Below, one piece after another: positions 8,639 through 16,906 of a DNA stretch of 63,607 nucleotides (positions within the stretch are counted from its first letter, which is position 1; every line of letters begins with the position of its first letter). The notes beneath the pieces were generated by a model, which was not told the origin of the DNA, ran no database searches, and saw only the letters and a program-made list of their open reading frames with translations. The stretch comes from XN24 sp035514535 (GTDB lineage Bacteria; Pseudomonadota; Gammaproteobacteria; Steroidobacterales; XN24): contig DATKAZ010000062.1 in NCBI GenBank assembly GCA_035514535.1, forward strand, positions 1 through 63,607, read 5' to 3'. Position numbers and translations under genes: made by a program.

Positions 8639-9496
8639 ATGGCTTCGCCACGAATCATCGCCCTGACGGCCTTGACCATGCTGCCGCTGGCTGCGAACTC
8701 GTGGATCTGCCGCGTGGCGCTGCGCGACACGGGCATCGATGCGGCCAGCTTCACTTCCATCCGGCTCGTTTCCGGGGCGCTGATGCTGTGGCTGCTGGTT
8801 CGCTTCGGCCGCAATGCGCAAAGGGGTATGGGCAGCTGGCCGTCGGCGTTCGCCTTGTTCGGCTACGCGGTACTGTTCTCCTTCGCATACCTGAGCCTGA
8901 CGGCGGCCACCGGCGCACTGCTGCTGTTCGGGGCCGTGCAGGCGACGATGATCTGTCACGGGCTGTGGCGCGGCGAGCGCCTCGATCGCGCGCAGGTCGT
9001 CGGCATGGCGTTGGCCCTCGGTGGCTTCATCGGCCTGCTGCTGCCGGGGCTGTCGGCGCCGCCGCTGGCCGGTGCGCTGTTGATGATCGGCGCCGGCATC
9101 TCCTGGGGCGTCTACTCGGTACGCGGCAAGGGCGCTGGCGACCCGACGCTCGTCACGGCGGGCAATTTCATGCGCACCGTGCCGATCACATTGGTGTTGA
9201 GCCTCGTCATGATCGGGGATGCCTCCGTGGACGGTGCCGGGTTCTGGTACGCGGTCGCCTCGGGTTCGCTCACCTCGGCGCTCGGCTACGTGCTCTGGTA
9301 CACGGTCCTGCCGTTGATCAAGGCGACCAGCGCGGCCACCGTGCAGCTCAGCGTGCCGGTGATCGTCGCGATCGGCGGCGTCGTGTTGCTCGGCGAGCCC
9401 GTGACGCTGCGCCTCGTGCTGGCGTCGGCCGCGGTGCTGGGCGGCATCGGGCTGGTGATGTTCGAGCGCGAGGCCGTCGCTCGGGGCCGCGGCTGA
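8639..9496 (+). CDS. DMT-superfamily (EamA-type) transporter
   Basis: 285 residues from an ATG at 8639 with AAGGA eight bases upstream. It has about ten hydrophobic helices in the two-repeat EamA layout. The first half includes LVSGALMLWLLVRF and SFAYLSLTAATGALLLFGAVQ; the second half includes GAGISWGVYSVRGKG, ALGYVLWYTVLPLIKAT and QLSVPVIVAIGGVVLLGEP, the characteristic last two helices. Such carriers usually export amino acids or small metabolites; the substrate is unknown. It follows the unknown membrane protein with a short gap and converges with the exported amidohydrolase, whose stop lies six bases away. Confidence 0.85.
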   Translation: MASPRIIALTALTMLPLAANSWICRVALRDTGIDAASFTSIRLVSGALMLWLLVRFGRNAQRGMGSWPSAFALFGYAVLFSFAYLSLTAATGALLLFGAVQATMICHGLWRGERLDRAQVVGMALALGGFIGLLLPGLSAPPLAGALLMIGAGISWGVYSVRGKGAGDPTLVTAGNFMRTVPITLVLSLVMIGDASVDGAGFWYAVASGSLTSALGYVLWYTVLPLIKATSAATVQLSVPVIVAIGGVVLLGEPVTLRLVLASAAVLGGIGLVMFEREAVARGRG

Positions 9497-9502
9497 CGCG
9501 TC

Positions 9503-10897
9503 TCACTCCTCGAAGGCGGCGTACGCCGGCCAGAGGGTGAACATCTTGACGGCCTCGTCCCACGTCACGGCCTGTTCCGGATGCCAGCCCTCGCCGCTGT
9601 ATCCCTCGAGGTCCGTGCGCGTGGTGGCGGCGTGGAACTCGATGCGCGGGTCGCCCACTTCCACGGGCGCATCGCTGCCGCCGATGACCAGCGCGCCGGA
9701 GTCGAGCAGGCTGCGCCACGCATAAGCGTAGCGCAGGCGCTCGAGGCCGAGCCGGCGCGGTGCGAAGTGCAGGTCGCCGATGGCATGGCTGGGTTGCATC
9801 GAGGCGATCACGCCCAGCTGCGCAAAGCGCGGCAGATCCTCGGCCGCCAGGTGCTGCGCATGCTCGATGCGCCAGCGCGGCTCCGGGACTACGCGGTCCG
9901 CCACAGGAACTTTCGCAAACGCCTCCTCGTAAAGATCGAGGACCAGGCGGTTGGCGCGATCGCCGATCGCATGCGTCCAGACCTGGATGCCGCTGCGCAG
10001 CGCGCGTTCCAGCACCGGCCTGAGCTCTTCACGCGTATGCACGAGCAGGCCCGTGTTGCCGGGATCGTCATGGTAAGGCTCAAGGAGCGCCGCCCCGCGC
10101 GAGCCGAGCGCGCCGTCCATGTTGATCTTGATGGCACGAATCGTCAGGCGCCCGTCGAACTCGCCGATGATCGGCCCGTTGTCGAGCAGGTACTCCGCGC
10201 CTTTCCCGGGCCAGCGCACGGCGACATAGTTTCGTACCGGCATGTGCTCCTCGCGATACAGCTCGCGCAGTGCCTCGACCTCTTCCCAGCTGTCGGCGAT
10301 GGTGTGCAGCGTAGTCCAGCCTCGCCGTGCGGCGACCTCTCCGCCGACGCGCAGGGCCTCCGTCATATCGGGCTGGCCGCCGTTGGGGAAGTGCCGCCTG
10401 ACGAGCGCCTGGGCGCGATCGATGAGCATGCCTGTCGGCACGCCCTCGGCATCCCGCAGGATTTCGCCGCCGAACGGCGGTTCCGTGTCGCGCGTAATGC
10501 CCGCCAGCTCGAGGGCGCGGGAATTGGCGATGCCGGCGTGGCCGTCGGCGCGCGTGAGGTACACGGGCCGGTCCGGCACGGCGGCATCGATGTCCTGCCG
10601 GCTCGGGAACACCGGTGGGTCGAAGTGCGTCTCGATCCAGCCGCGCCCCGTGATCCATTCCGCATCCGGATGCGCCGCGGCCCAGGCCCGCAACGTCGCC
10701 TGCAGCTCGCCGAGGCTGCGCGCCGGCGCGAGGTTCAGCGTCAGTTCGCGTTCGCCGACACCGCGCAGGTGGTAGTGCGCGTCGGTGAGATTCGGGATGG
10801 TGGCGGGGTCGGGGCGCTCGGCGGCACCGGCTGGCGGCATCGCCGCCGCGCCGACGAGCAATACAACGGTCGCGAAAACAGGAGCAAGGTCTTGCAT
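9503..10897 (-). CDS. Exported YtcJ-like amidohydrolase lacking both beta-sandwich flanks
   Basis: 464 residues from an ATG at 10897 with GGGAG upstream. A signal peptide (about 1-24, ending AGA-AE) leads within 15 residues to the metal motif DAHYHL. The active-site elements of the YtcJ/AepA type are present in order: the bridging Lys region IKINMDGALGSRG, WTHAIGDRAN, RIEHAQHL and GSDAPVE. Family members normally carry about 60 residues of beta sandwich before the first metal motif and 60 more after the barrel; both are missing. The protein stops after FTLWPAYAAFEE, exactly where relatives continue into the second half of that sandwich. The stop is six bases from the convergent DMT gene. It may be a minimal barrel enzyme or a decaying gene. 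Confidence 0.75.
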   Translation of the reverse strand: MQDLAPVFATVVLLVGAAAMPPAGAAERPDPATIPNLTDAHYHLRGVGERELTLNLAPARSLGELQATLRAWAAAHPDAEWITGRGWIETHFDPPVFPSRQDIDAAVPDRPVYLTRADGHAGIANSRALELAGITRDTEPPFGGEILRDAEGVPTGMLIDRAQALVRRHFPNGGQPDMTEALRVGGEVAARRGWTTLHTIADSWEEVEALRELYREEHMPVRNYVAVRWPGKGAEYLLDNGPIIGEFDGRLTIRAIKINMDGALGSRGAALLEPYHDDPGNTGLLVHTREELRPVLERALRSGIQVWTHAIGDRANRLVLDLYEEAFAKVPVADRVVPEPRWRIEHAQHLAAEDLPRFAQLGVIASMQPSHAIGDLHFAPRRLGLERLRYAYAWRSLLDSGALVIGGSDAPVEVGDPRIEFHAATTRTDLEGYSGEGWHPEQAVTWDEAVKMFTLWPAYAAFEE

Positions 10898-11027
10898 CTG
10901 GACTCCCGTGCGTTCTGGCCGGCAGGCCGCGATGTTAGCAAACCCTCGGGGGCGCCATGCGGCAGTTTGACTTTCACCGCACGTTCGCCATGCTTGCCGT
11001 TTGGTCGGCAAGGTGGCGGCTGGGGCG

Positions 11028-12620
11028 ATGCGACGGCTCCTGGCGGAATTGCGGCAGCGCAACGTGTTCAAGGTCGCGGCGGTGTACGTTGCCGCAGGCT
11101 GGCTGCTCATGCAGGTTGTGGACATCATGTTCCCGAGCCTTGGCCTGCCGCCCTGGACCATGACTCTCGTCGTCAGCCTGCTGATCTTGGGATTTCCAAT
11201 TGCCCTCGTGCTGGCGTGGGCGCTGGAGCTCACGCCGGAAGGGATTCGTCGCGCAGGAGAGGCTCTGCCGTCGCCGGCCGCGGCGGGCGATGGCGAAACA
11301 GCCCCCGGCGCAACCGCTTCCGTGCTGGCGGGGTCTGCGCCGTCCAATGGCGGAAGCAAGTCGATTGCCGTGCTGCCATTCGCCGACATGAGTCCGGATC
11401 ATGACAACGAGTATTTTTCGGATGGCCTCACCGAAGAATTGCTCAACGTGCTGACGCGTGTTCCGAACCTGCGCGTCTCGTCGCGCACGTCGTGCTTTGC
11501 GTTCAAAGGCAAGGACGCCGACATCCGGACGGTTGTCGAGCGCTTGCAGGTGAGTCATATCGTCGAGGGCAGCGTTCGCAAGGCTGGAGACCGCATCCGC
11601 ATTACGGCCCAGCTCATAGAAGCGGAGAGTGATTCCCACCTGTGGTCGGAGACCTGGGACCGCGGTCTCGGCGATATCTTTGCCGTCCAGGACGACATCG
11701 CACAAAATATCGTCCGTGCGCTGGCGTTGAAGCTTCGCCCCGAGGACCAGCCCGACGCGACGACCCAGGATCCGCGCGCGTACGACTTCTACCTGAAGGG
11801 ACTGAGTTTCCATCATCGCTTCGGGCCGAAGAGTCAAGGTTACGCCATCGACCTGTTCGAGCGGGCCACGGCGATCGATGCGGGCTTCGCCAAGGCATGG
11901 GCCGGCCTTGCCGGCGCGCACGCCGTACTCGCCGTGTACCACGGTGGTGGGGAAACGGCTCTCGCGGCCTCCGACGAAGCGAGCCGCAAGGCTGTCGAGC
12001 TGGCGCCCGACCTGGCCGAGACACACACGGCGCGGGCGATATCCTATTCTGCGATGCAACGCTTCGATGAAGCGGCGAGGGAGTTCGAGCACGCGATCAG
12101 GCTTAATCCCCGGCATTACGATGCGTGGTACTACTATGCCCGTACTGCGCTGCACCAGCACCGGCCGCAACGCGCCCTGGAATTATTCGAGCGTGCTGCC
12201 GAGGTCAATCCAGACGACTACCAGACGCCGCTATTGGCGGCACCCATTTATCGCAGCCTCGGCATGGAGGGCAAGGCTCTGGAAAATGAGCGACGCGGAG
12301 TCATGCTGGCAGAACGCCACGTCGAGGATTATCCGGACAACGCTCGCGCCTATTTCCTGGCGGTTTCCTCACTCGCCAGTCTCGGGCGAATGGAACAGGC
12401 GCTTGAATGGACGGAGCGGGCGATCGCCATCGACCCGGACGACCCGCAGACTCGCTATAACGTTGCATGTTTCTACGCCCAGGTGGGCGAGACCGAGAAG
12501 GCGTTGGACTACCTGGAAAATTCAGTCATGTCCCGCTCCTGGCTGGAGAGTGATCCCGAGCTTGAGCCCTTGCGCTCCCATCCACGGTACCTGGCGATCG
12601 TCGCAAGCTTGGACGGCTGA
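11028..12620 (+). CDS. Membrane TolB/FlgO-like domain protein with TPR repeats
   Basis: 530 residues from the ATG at 11028; the frame extends to a TTG at 11001, but MRRLLAELRQRNVFKVAAVY is the standard opening of this family. Two hydrophobic helices (about 17-35 and 43-63) are followed by ELTPEGIRR, a linker, then IAVLPFADMSPDHDNEYFSDGLTEE, a TolB-N-like/FlgO-like fold. TPR units cover about residues 250-525. Related proteins with a cyclase or winged-helix domain at the front act as sensors; this version has no output domain, so it probably works through protein contacts. The same architecture recurs at 47694, and the DNA-binding variants lie at 3965 and 43349. It is divergent from the amidohydrolase, with about 130 bases between. 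Confidence 0.8.
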   Translation: MRRLLAELRQRNVFKVAAVYVAAGWLLMQVVDIMFPSLGLPPWTMTLVVSLLILGFPIALVLAWALELTPEGIRRAGEALPSPAAAGDGETAPGATASVLAGSAPSNGGSKSIAVLPFADMSPDHDNEYFSDGLTEELLNVLTRVPNLRVSSRTSCFAFKGKDADIRTVVERLQVSHIVEGSVRKAGDRIRITAQLIEAESDSHLWSETWDRGLGDIFAVQDDIAQNIVRALALKLRPEDQPDATTQDPRAYDFYLKGLSFHHRFGPKSQGYAIDLFERATAIDAGFAKAWAGLAGAHAVLAVYHGGGETALAASDEASRKAVELAPDLAETHTARAISYSAMQRFDEAAREFEHAIRLNPRHYDAWYYYARTALHQHRPQRALELFERAAEVNPDDYQTPLLAAPIYRSLGMEGKALENERRGVMLAERHVEDYPDNARAYFLAVSSLASLGRMEQALEWTERAIAIDPDDPQTRYNVACFYAQVGETEKALDYLENSVMSRSWLESDPELEPLRSHPRYLAIVASLDG

Positions 12621-12628
12621 CGTGCGCC

Positions 12629-13267
12629 TCAACGATAGTGATAGCCGAGCTGTTCGCGGTAGGCCGCGAGCTCATCCTCATAGCCGGGGATCGCACGCTC
12701 GAGCGCATCGATTTCCACGACCAGGAGGCCGCGGCGTTCGGTGAGGTTCTTCGAGCTCAGCAGCGCCTGGGCGCGTTCCTCCGCCGTGCTGCTCTCGCCC
12801 ATGATAATCAGCCCGGAGGAGACGAGCACCTCGTCGATGCGAACGATCTCGGCGCGCCGCGCGGCGATGCCGTTGATCGCGTCGCTGAGCCGGCTCTCCA
12901 GCCGCCACAAGGTGCGGCCCGCCTCGTAGGCCGCAGTGAAATCCGCCGCGAGATGCTCCGGGCACACGCCCCCGTAGCCGCGCCCGCTCGCGCCGACGCG
13001 GAAGCCGTTGTCCGCGCGGCAGTATTCCCTCAGGCCCTCGTCGCGCCCGAGGCGGTAAGCATCGAGATCCGGCACCACGCCGTGCTTGGCGCAGGCCTTG
13101 CGCCGCTGCGCGAGCGAATGCACACCCTGGCCGGTGGCGCCGTCCTCGTAGCCGACCGTGCGCCAGTCCATGGCCAGGCACTCGTCCTTGCCGATACTGG
13201 CACAGCCCGCGAGGGCGACGGCCGCGACACTCATGATGGCGGCTCGGTACAGGGCGATGGACCGCAT
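12629..13267 (-). CDS. DUF2799-type lipoprotein
   Basis: 212 residues from the ATG at 13267, preceded by GAGGAAAG. Signal peptide with lipobox (VALAGC), then SIGKDECLAMDWRTVGYEDG, the recognisable start of DUF2799 proteins, with RRKACAKHGVVPDLDAYRLG and further cysteines. The second half is helical and probably a coiled coil (RLSDAINGIAARRAEIVRID, then AEERAQALLSS). The function of the family is unknown; it is a membrane-anchored periplasmic protein of proteobacteria. It converges with the TPR protein at 11028, with stops nine bases apart. Confidence 0.75.
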   Translation of the reverse strand: MRSIALYRAAIMSVAAVALAGCASIGKDECLAMDWRTVGYEDGATGQGVHSLAQRRKACAKHGVVPDLDAYRLGRDEGLREYCRADNGFRVGASGRGYGGVCPEHLAADFTAAYEAGRTLWRLESRLSDAINGIAARRAEIVRIDEVLVSSGLIIMGESSTAEERAQALLSSKNLTERRGLLVVEIDALERAIPGYEDELAAYREQLGYHYR

Positions 13268-13489
13268 GGGACTTTCCTCGTGGGCCGTTTGGCCGCGATG
13301 GTAGCAAGGAGTCGCATCGGTCGCTGCAACCGGGAGAGGCCGGGGTGATTGCGGCGCAGTCGTGTTGCCAGCCAGACACACCCCGTGCGGCGTAAGTCGC
13401 GAAACCCCGCAGCTTGAGTCCCGGGCGGCGGAATTTCCGGATGATGCCGCACTCTCCCGGCCTGTGGCCGCGGGGCCACGCGATCTAGC

Positions 13490-14290
13490 TCACACTTGGC
13501 TAAGTCCTTGAATCAGGGCGCCATTCGTGCGATGCCCAAGGGACACGGCCCGGTCCCAGCGGGCCGCCCGCCGGGCTTCTCCGGCGTACAGGTGCTCGTA
13601 TTCCGCCCGAATCGGCTCGTAGCAATCACAGCTCTGGGCCGCCAGGTTCTCGCTGTCGAGGACGTGGATACGCCCGCGCCAGTAGCGGATCAGCCCGTCG
13701 CGCTGCAGCTCTCGTGCCACTGCGCTGACGCTCTCGCGCCTTACGCCCAGGCGGTGCGCCATCAACTCCTGCGTCGCCGGAAACTCGTCCGACGCGCCGC
13801 GGTCGCGCATTTCGAGCAGCAGTCGGCACAGGCGTTGCTGCAGGCAATGGCGCGAGTCACACAGCGAGTGATGCGAGATATCCATCAACAGCGTGTGCAG
13901 GTAGCGGAGCAACAGGCGCTGGCAAGTCGTATCCGTGGTAAAGACCTGCTGCAGCACCTTGCCGGGCAGGCGCCAGGCATTGCCCGACGTGACGACGGTT
14001 GCCCAGCTTCCCGAGGCGGCGGAGCCCATGATGGCGGAAATCCCGATCATGCCTTCCCGTCCGACGGCGGTGAGCTCAGACATGCTGCCGTCAGTCGCGA
14101 TGCAGGACAGCGATACCATGCAGTTGGTGGGGAAAAAGACGTGCGTGGCCGGCTGCCCGTGCTCATGCAGCACCTCGTCACGATTGAGTTGGACGGGAGA
14201 CAGGTGCGGAAGCAGCGTGGCAATCGACGGCGTGCTCGACAGCACGGCCAGCAACTTGTTGGAGGCGATTTGTGTGCTGGGGTGGTTCAT
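13490..14290 (-). CDS. Crp/Fnr-family transcriptional regulator
   Basis: 266 residues from the ATG at 14290 with GAGG upstream; an extension to 14425 looks non-coding. The N-terminal half is a cyclic-nucleotide-binding-like beta roll (VLHEHGQPATHVFFPTNCMV, ELTAVGREGMIGISAIMG). The C-terminal HTH_Crp contains TQELMAHRLGVRRESVSAVA followed by LQRDGLIRYWRGRIHVLD. It lacks the N-terminal cysteine set of true FNR, and the PRPV-type cAMP pocket is not obvious, so the effector is unknown. The recognition helix keeps the Arg-Glu pair of Crp but has Ala where Crp has the second Arg. It is divergent from the PRC-barrel gene at 14481, its likeliest target. Confidence 0.85.
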   Translation of the reverse strand: MNHPSTQIASNKLLAVLSSTPSIATLLPHLSPVQLNRDEVLHEHGQPATHVFFPTNCMVSLSCIATDGSMSELTAVGREGMIGISAIMGSAASGSWATVVTSGNAWRLPGKVLQQVFTTDTTCQRLLLRYLHTLLMDISHHSLCDSRHCLQQRLCRLLLEMRDRGASDEFPATQELMAHRLGVRRESVSAVARELQRDGLIRYWRGRIHVLDSENLAAQSCDCYEPIRAEYEHLYAGEARRAARWDRAVSLGHRTNGALIQGLSQV

Positions 14291-14438
14291 GGGACGAATC
14301 CTCGACTGTGAGCCGTGGCACCGGCGTTGAGGACTACGTTGCAAGTCCCGTGCCATGTGCTTCGATGCGCTGCGGCACTTTATGTTAAGCAGCGGACAGA
14401 CCGGACCGGCCCCATTACGCATCATAAACTTTCACTTT

Positions 14439-14456
14439 GGCCGCGCTCCCGCGGCC
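14439..14456. promoter_or_regulatory. Inverted repeat in the Crp/Fnr - PRC-barrel intergenic region
   Basis: GGCCGCG-CTCC-CGCGGCC is a perfect seven-base inverted repeat lying 24 bases upstream of the PRC-barrel start. It could be a hairpin in the 5' leader or an operator. The surrounding 190 bases between the two divergent genes include an A/T-richer stretch suited to promoters, but no clear -35/-10 pair stands out. Confidence 0.3.
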
Positions 14457-14480
14457 TGAACAAAACATTAGGAGTCGAGC

Positions 14481-15014
14481 ATGAAAACCACATCCTTAGT
14501 GTTTATCGGTGCCCTCGCATTCGCGATTCCTGCGCTTGCTGTGGCGCAACAGCAGCGCGACCCGCAGCGACCCGAGACCAGGGAGCAGCCCGCGGAACGG
14601 CAGCAGATGGACCGCCAGCAGATGGACCGCCAGTACCAGCCGAAGCCCGCAGGGCAGGCTGATTCGATCACCCGCCTCGAGCCTAACCACATCAGCCTGG
14701 GGGCCCTCAAGGGCGCGGATGTCGTCTCGCAGGCTGGCGAGAAGGTCGGCGCAGTGGAAGACCTCGTGATCGACGAGACTGGTCGCGTGGCTGCGATCGT
14801 CGTGCGTACCGGGGCCGTCATGGGCCTGGGCGGAAAGAAAGTGGCCCTGCCATGGCACATGACATCGATCACGGCCGGTGCCGCGGCCGAGGGCAAGGAC
14901 AAGGAGAAGGACAAGGGCAAGCATCACCTGCACGTCGGCATGAATGCCGACGAGTTGAATGACCTGCCGGAGTTCGAAGACAAGGCTGCCAGCGCCGAGA
15001 AACCCCGCAACTAG
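14481..15014 (+). CDS. Exported PRC-barrel domain protein
   Basis: 177 residues with TTAGGAG before the ATG. Signal peptide (about 1-22, cut after AVA), then a Gln/Arg-rich linker with the repeated heptad QQMDRQQMDRQ, and a PRC-barrel (GALKGADVVSQAGEKVGAVE, DLVIDETGRVAAIVVRTG) at about residues 72-130. A Lys-rich stretch (EGKDKEKDKGKHHLH) follows. PRC-barrels are small beta folds that bind partners; exported single-domain forms are common in stress-responsive operons. It lies opposite the Crp/Fnr regulator, ends at a strong hairpin, and is followed by the DUF3096 micro-protein. Confidence 0.8.
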   Translation: MKTTSLVFIGALAFAIPALAVAQQQRDPQRPETREQPAERQQMDRQQMDRQYQPKPAGQADSITRLEPNHISLGALKGADVVSQAGEKVGAVEDLVIDETGRVAAIVVRTGAVMGLGGKKVALPWHMTSITAGAAAEGKDKEKDKGKHHLHVGMNADELNDLPEFEDKAASAEKPRN

Positions 15015-15036
15015 GCCCCACGCGGGCAGCGTGAAT

Positions 15037-15066
15037 GTGGCCACCCGGCAATGTCCGGGTGGCCAC
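15037..15066 (+). terminator. Hairpin after the PRC-barrel gene
   Basis: GTGGCCACCCGG, six-base loop, CCGGGTGGCCAC: a perfect 12-base stem 22 bases past the stop. There is no T-run, so it would be an atypical terminator or an mRNA 3'-stabilising stem between this gene and the DUF3096 gene. Confidence 0.55.
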
Positions 15067-15156
15067 GGGGCAGGGCGCGTGCTCTGGCGTACAGACGCCT
15101 GTCGAGTCATCCTGCAACGTGCAGACACAACCTGTGCGCGAATGACGGAGAACTAG

Positions 15157-15306
15157 ATGAGCATCGCCCTGAGTCCCCTTATCGCCCTGATCGCCGGCAT
15201 CCTGATCCTCGTCATGCCGCGCCTGCTGAACTACATCGTCGCGTTCTACCTGATCATCATCGGCCTGGTGGGGCTGTTCGGCGGCGGCGCGAACTTCACT
15301 CTGTAG
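15157..15306 (+). CDS. DUF3096 small membrane protein
   Basis: 49 residues, with GGAG six bases before the ATG. It reads MSIALSPLIALIAGILIL, then MPRLLNYIVAFYLIIIGLVG and a short glycine-rich tail, i.e. two hydrophobic helices separated by a Pro-Arg turn. This matches DUF3096, a family of roughly 50-residue inner-membrane proteins of unknown function often found near stress genes. It follows the PRC-barrel gene and its hairpin and is followed by a long bidirectional terminator-like stem. Confidence 0.8.
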   Translation: MSIALSPLIALIAGILILVMPRLLNYIVAFYLIIIGLVGLFGGGANFTL

Positions 15307-15367
15307 CTCGACGCAGTGCCGGCCACGCATTGTGCCTGGCACGCCTGCAGAGCACGGGCAAACGATT

Positions 15368-15404
15368 GAAGGCGACGGCCCGCCTGGTGCGGGCCGTCGC
15401 CTTC
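15368..15404. terminator. Long perfect stem between convergent genes
   Basis: GAAGGCGACGGCCCGC, five-base loop, GCGGGCCGTCGCCTTC: a perfect 16-base inverted repeat between the DUF3096 gene (plus) and the secreted protein gene (minus, ending at 15424). It would serve as a terminator for both strands; A/T tracts next to it are weak. Confidence 0.7.
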
Positions 15405-15423
15405 ATCGCAACGGTCAACTATT

Positions 15424-16416
15424 TCATTGGACGGGGTAGAACCGGACCTGGATGTTGTACGCGCCAGTCGAGTCGAGCTCCCACAGGTAGCCGACGAAGT
15501 CCGAAATGTTGAACACCCACTCGTTGTCGTAGGAACGACACTGCGCATTCACCGCATCGGAATCCGCCGGGCACTGGAGCGTCATGCCTCCCATGCCGTC
15601 GTCCACGAGCTCGCCAACGTCGGTCAACAGGCTGCAGCTCTCATAGATGCCGTCGAAGTCCGCATCCTCGCAACAGAGATCCATCCCGGTGCAAACGAAA
15701 TTGCCGAACTCGTCATAGCAATAATCGCTGGCGTCCGCCTGCACGTAGCAGGCTTCACCGGTCCATTCGAACAGCGCCGTCAGGTTGGAGAACTTCTGCG
15801 CGCCTTTGCCTTTCTTCGACGTATCCGTGCTGGTGCGATAGATCGTCTCGCCATCAGACGAGAACGTGGCGGTACCGTTCGCATCGACCAGCCCGAGCAG
15901 GACCAGGTCATGCCCTGCCTCGTCCTCGACATAGGCCAGGCTGGGACTGATGTGTGCGCTCGGTTCACCGCCGTCCCCGGGTTTGCCGAGAATACGCGCA
16001 TAGACTGCATAGCCGTCGGCCTTCGGCAGCCTGAGTACTGCCGGGTCGCCCTGGTTCTCGCCGTAATCTGTAAACGACTCGGTGCACCAGTCGATCACCT
16101 CCAAGGTTTCGGCGTCCTGGTTCCCTTTCGGGCCCTTGGCACCGGATTCCATCAGGATGTTAATGGGGTCATCGCCCTGTTCCCGTGGAATGAAGATCAC
16201 ATTGCCGAAGACCTGGTTGCTGTCTTCGTCGAACTCGGGCGGCGGGCACTGGAAATGGTCCTTCTTGCCGAGCAGCACCAGGTTGAAGTGCTGGCCGCTT
16301 GGTGCCCCGTTGCCGAACGGCACGCCGTTGTCGTCGACCGGCTTGGTCGCCAGGGCCGTGGAAGCCCCGACGCTCAGCAAGGCGCCGATACTCAAGGTCA
16401 CGATTGGGAGTTTCAT
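15424..16416 (-). CDS. Secreted cysteine-containing protein of unknown function
   Basis: 330 residues from the ATG at 16416, which has an excellent AAGGAGGG site; the frame extends upstream but without signal character. A signal peptide (MKLPIVTLSIGALLSVGAST, cut near ALA) is followed by an acidic, aromatic-rich mature protein. Notable parts are FNLVLLGKKDHFQCPPPEFD, NVIFIPREQGDDPINILMES, and a Cys cluster near residues 235-265 (CYVQADASDYCYDEFGNFVC, then MDLCCEDADFDGIYESC) with a calcium-loop-like DADFDGIYES. The C-terminus reads NISDFVGYLWELDSTGAYNI and looks like a beta strand edge. I do not recognise the family. A palindrome-rich 490-base stretch lies upstream. Confidence 0.65.
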   Translation of the reverse strand: MKLPIVTLSIGALLSVGASTALATKPVDDNGVPFGNGAPSGQHFNLVLLGKKDHFQCPPPEFDEDSNQVFGNVIFIPREQGDDPINILMESGAKGPKGNQDAETLEVIDWCTESFTDYGENQGDPAVLRLPKADGYAVYARILGKPGDGGEPSAHISPSLAYVEDEAGHDLVLLGLVDANGTATFSSDGETIYRTSTDTSKKGKGAQKFSNLTALFEWTGEACYVQADASDYCYDEFGNFVCTGMDLCCEDADFDGIYESCSLLTDVGELVDDGMGGMTLQCPADSDAVNAQCRSYDNEWVFNISDFVGYLWELDSTGAYNIQVRFYPVQ

Positions 16417-16652
16417 ACTGAAGCCCTCCTTGAAAAACGTCGGCACAGGCACGACCAGTGCAACGACCGACGAGATGTCGCCAGGAAGGGTCCGATACTG
16501 GAAGTTCGCCATTGCGAGTCGTGGCGCGGATGCGCGCACCGGGAATCGCTGGCTTGAGGACTGGCTGGGTTCACACTCCCACCTGATCTTCGGTAGCTCG
16601 GCCGTCATAGCGCTGCTGCGCCTTAGACCCGGAACTTTGCGTCGCTGACTTT

Positions 16653-16782
16653 CGGCAGCTTTGCCGTTATCGGACCGGTGTCACACCAGTCAAACTGGCG
16701 CTCAGGTTCAAACCTAAACTGGTTTGTCGCTGGAAAATGTGACCCGAGTCACAGTTTGGGGCCGAATGTGACGCGCGTCACA
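16653..16782. promoter_or_regulatory. Cluster of six short palindromes
   Basis: Six inverted repeats lie almost end to end: CGGCA-gctt-TGCCG (16653-16666), GGTGTCACACC (16677-16687), CCAGT-caa-ACTGG (16686-16698), CAAACC-taaact-GGTTTG (16709-16726), TGTGA-cccgag-TCACA (16738-16753) and TGTGA-cgcgcg-TCACA (16767-16782). The last two match the Crp-type consensus TGTGA-N6-TCACA exactly, with centres 29 bases apart. The nearest start is the secreted protein at 16416, some 325 bases away. The cluster may be an operator array or an RNA with serial hairpins. Confidence 0.5.
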
Positions 16783-16888
16783 AGCCGTAATCCGCCCATC
16801 GCGCGTCCCGGCGCCACCTGTATTTCTGCTCGACCACGGTCTTGCCGATGCCCCGGCCGCGACGTTTCGGCAGCACGAAGTAGAGGCG
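16778..16888 (-). pseudogene. Possible tail of a lost gene (GNAT-like motif)
   Basis: An open stretch of 36 codons with no start follows an in-frame stop just after the symporter. It reads RLYFVLPKRRGRGIGKTVVE and continues with QKYRWRRDARWADYGL. The LPKRRGRGIGKTVVE part resembles motif A of GNAT acetyltransferases (RGxGIG). It may be a gene relic; the evidence is one motif only. Confidence 0.25.
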
Positions 16889-16906
16889 CTACCTGCGAAA
16901 GGTGGT

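Larger units (their letters stand above)
16417..16906. other. 490-base stretch without an intact gene
   Basis: The space between the secreted protein start and the symporter stop has no convincing intact gene. It holds the AAGGAGGG site of the secreted protein, a dense palindrome cluster (16653-16782) and, next to the symporter stop, a minus-strand fragment that may be a gene tail (16778-16888). Confidence 0.6.
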
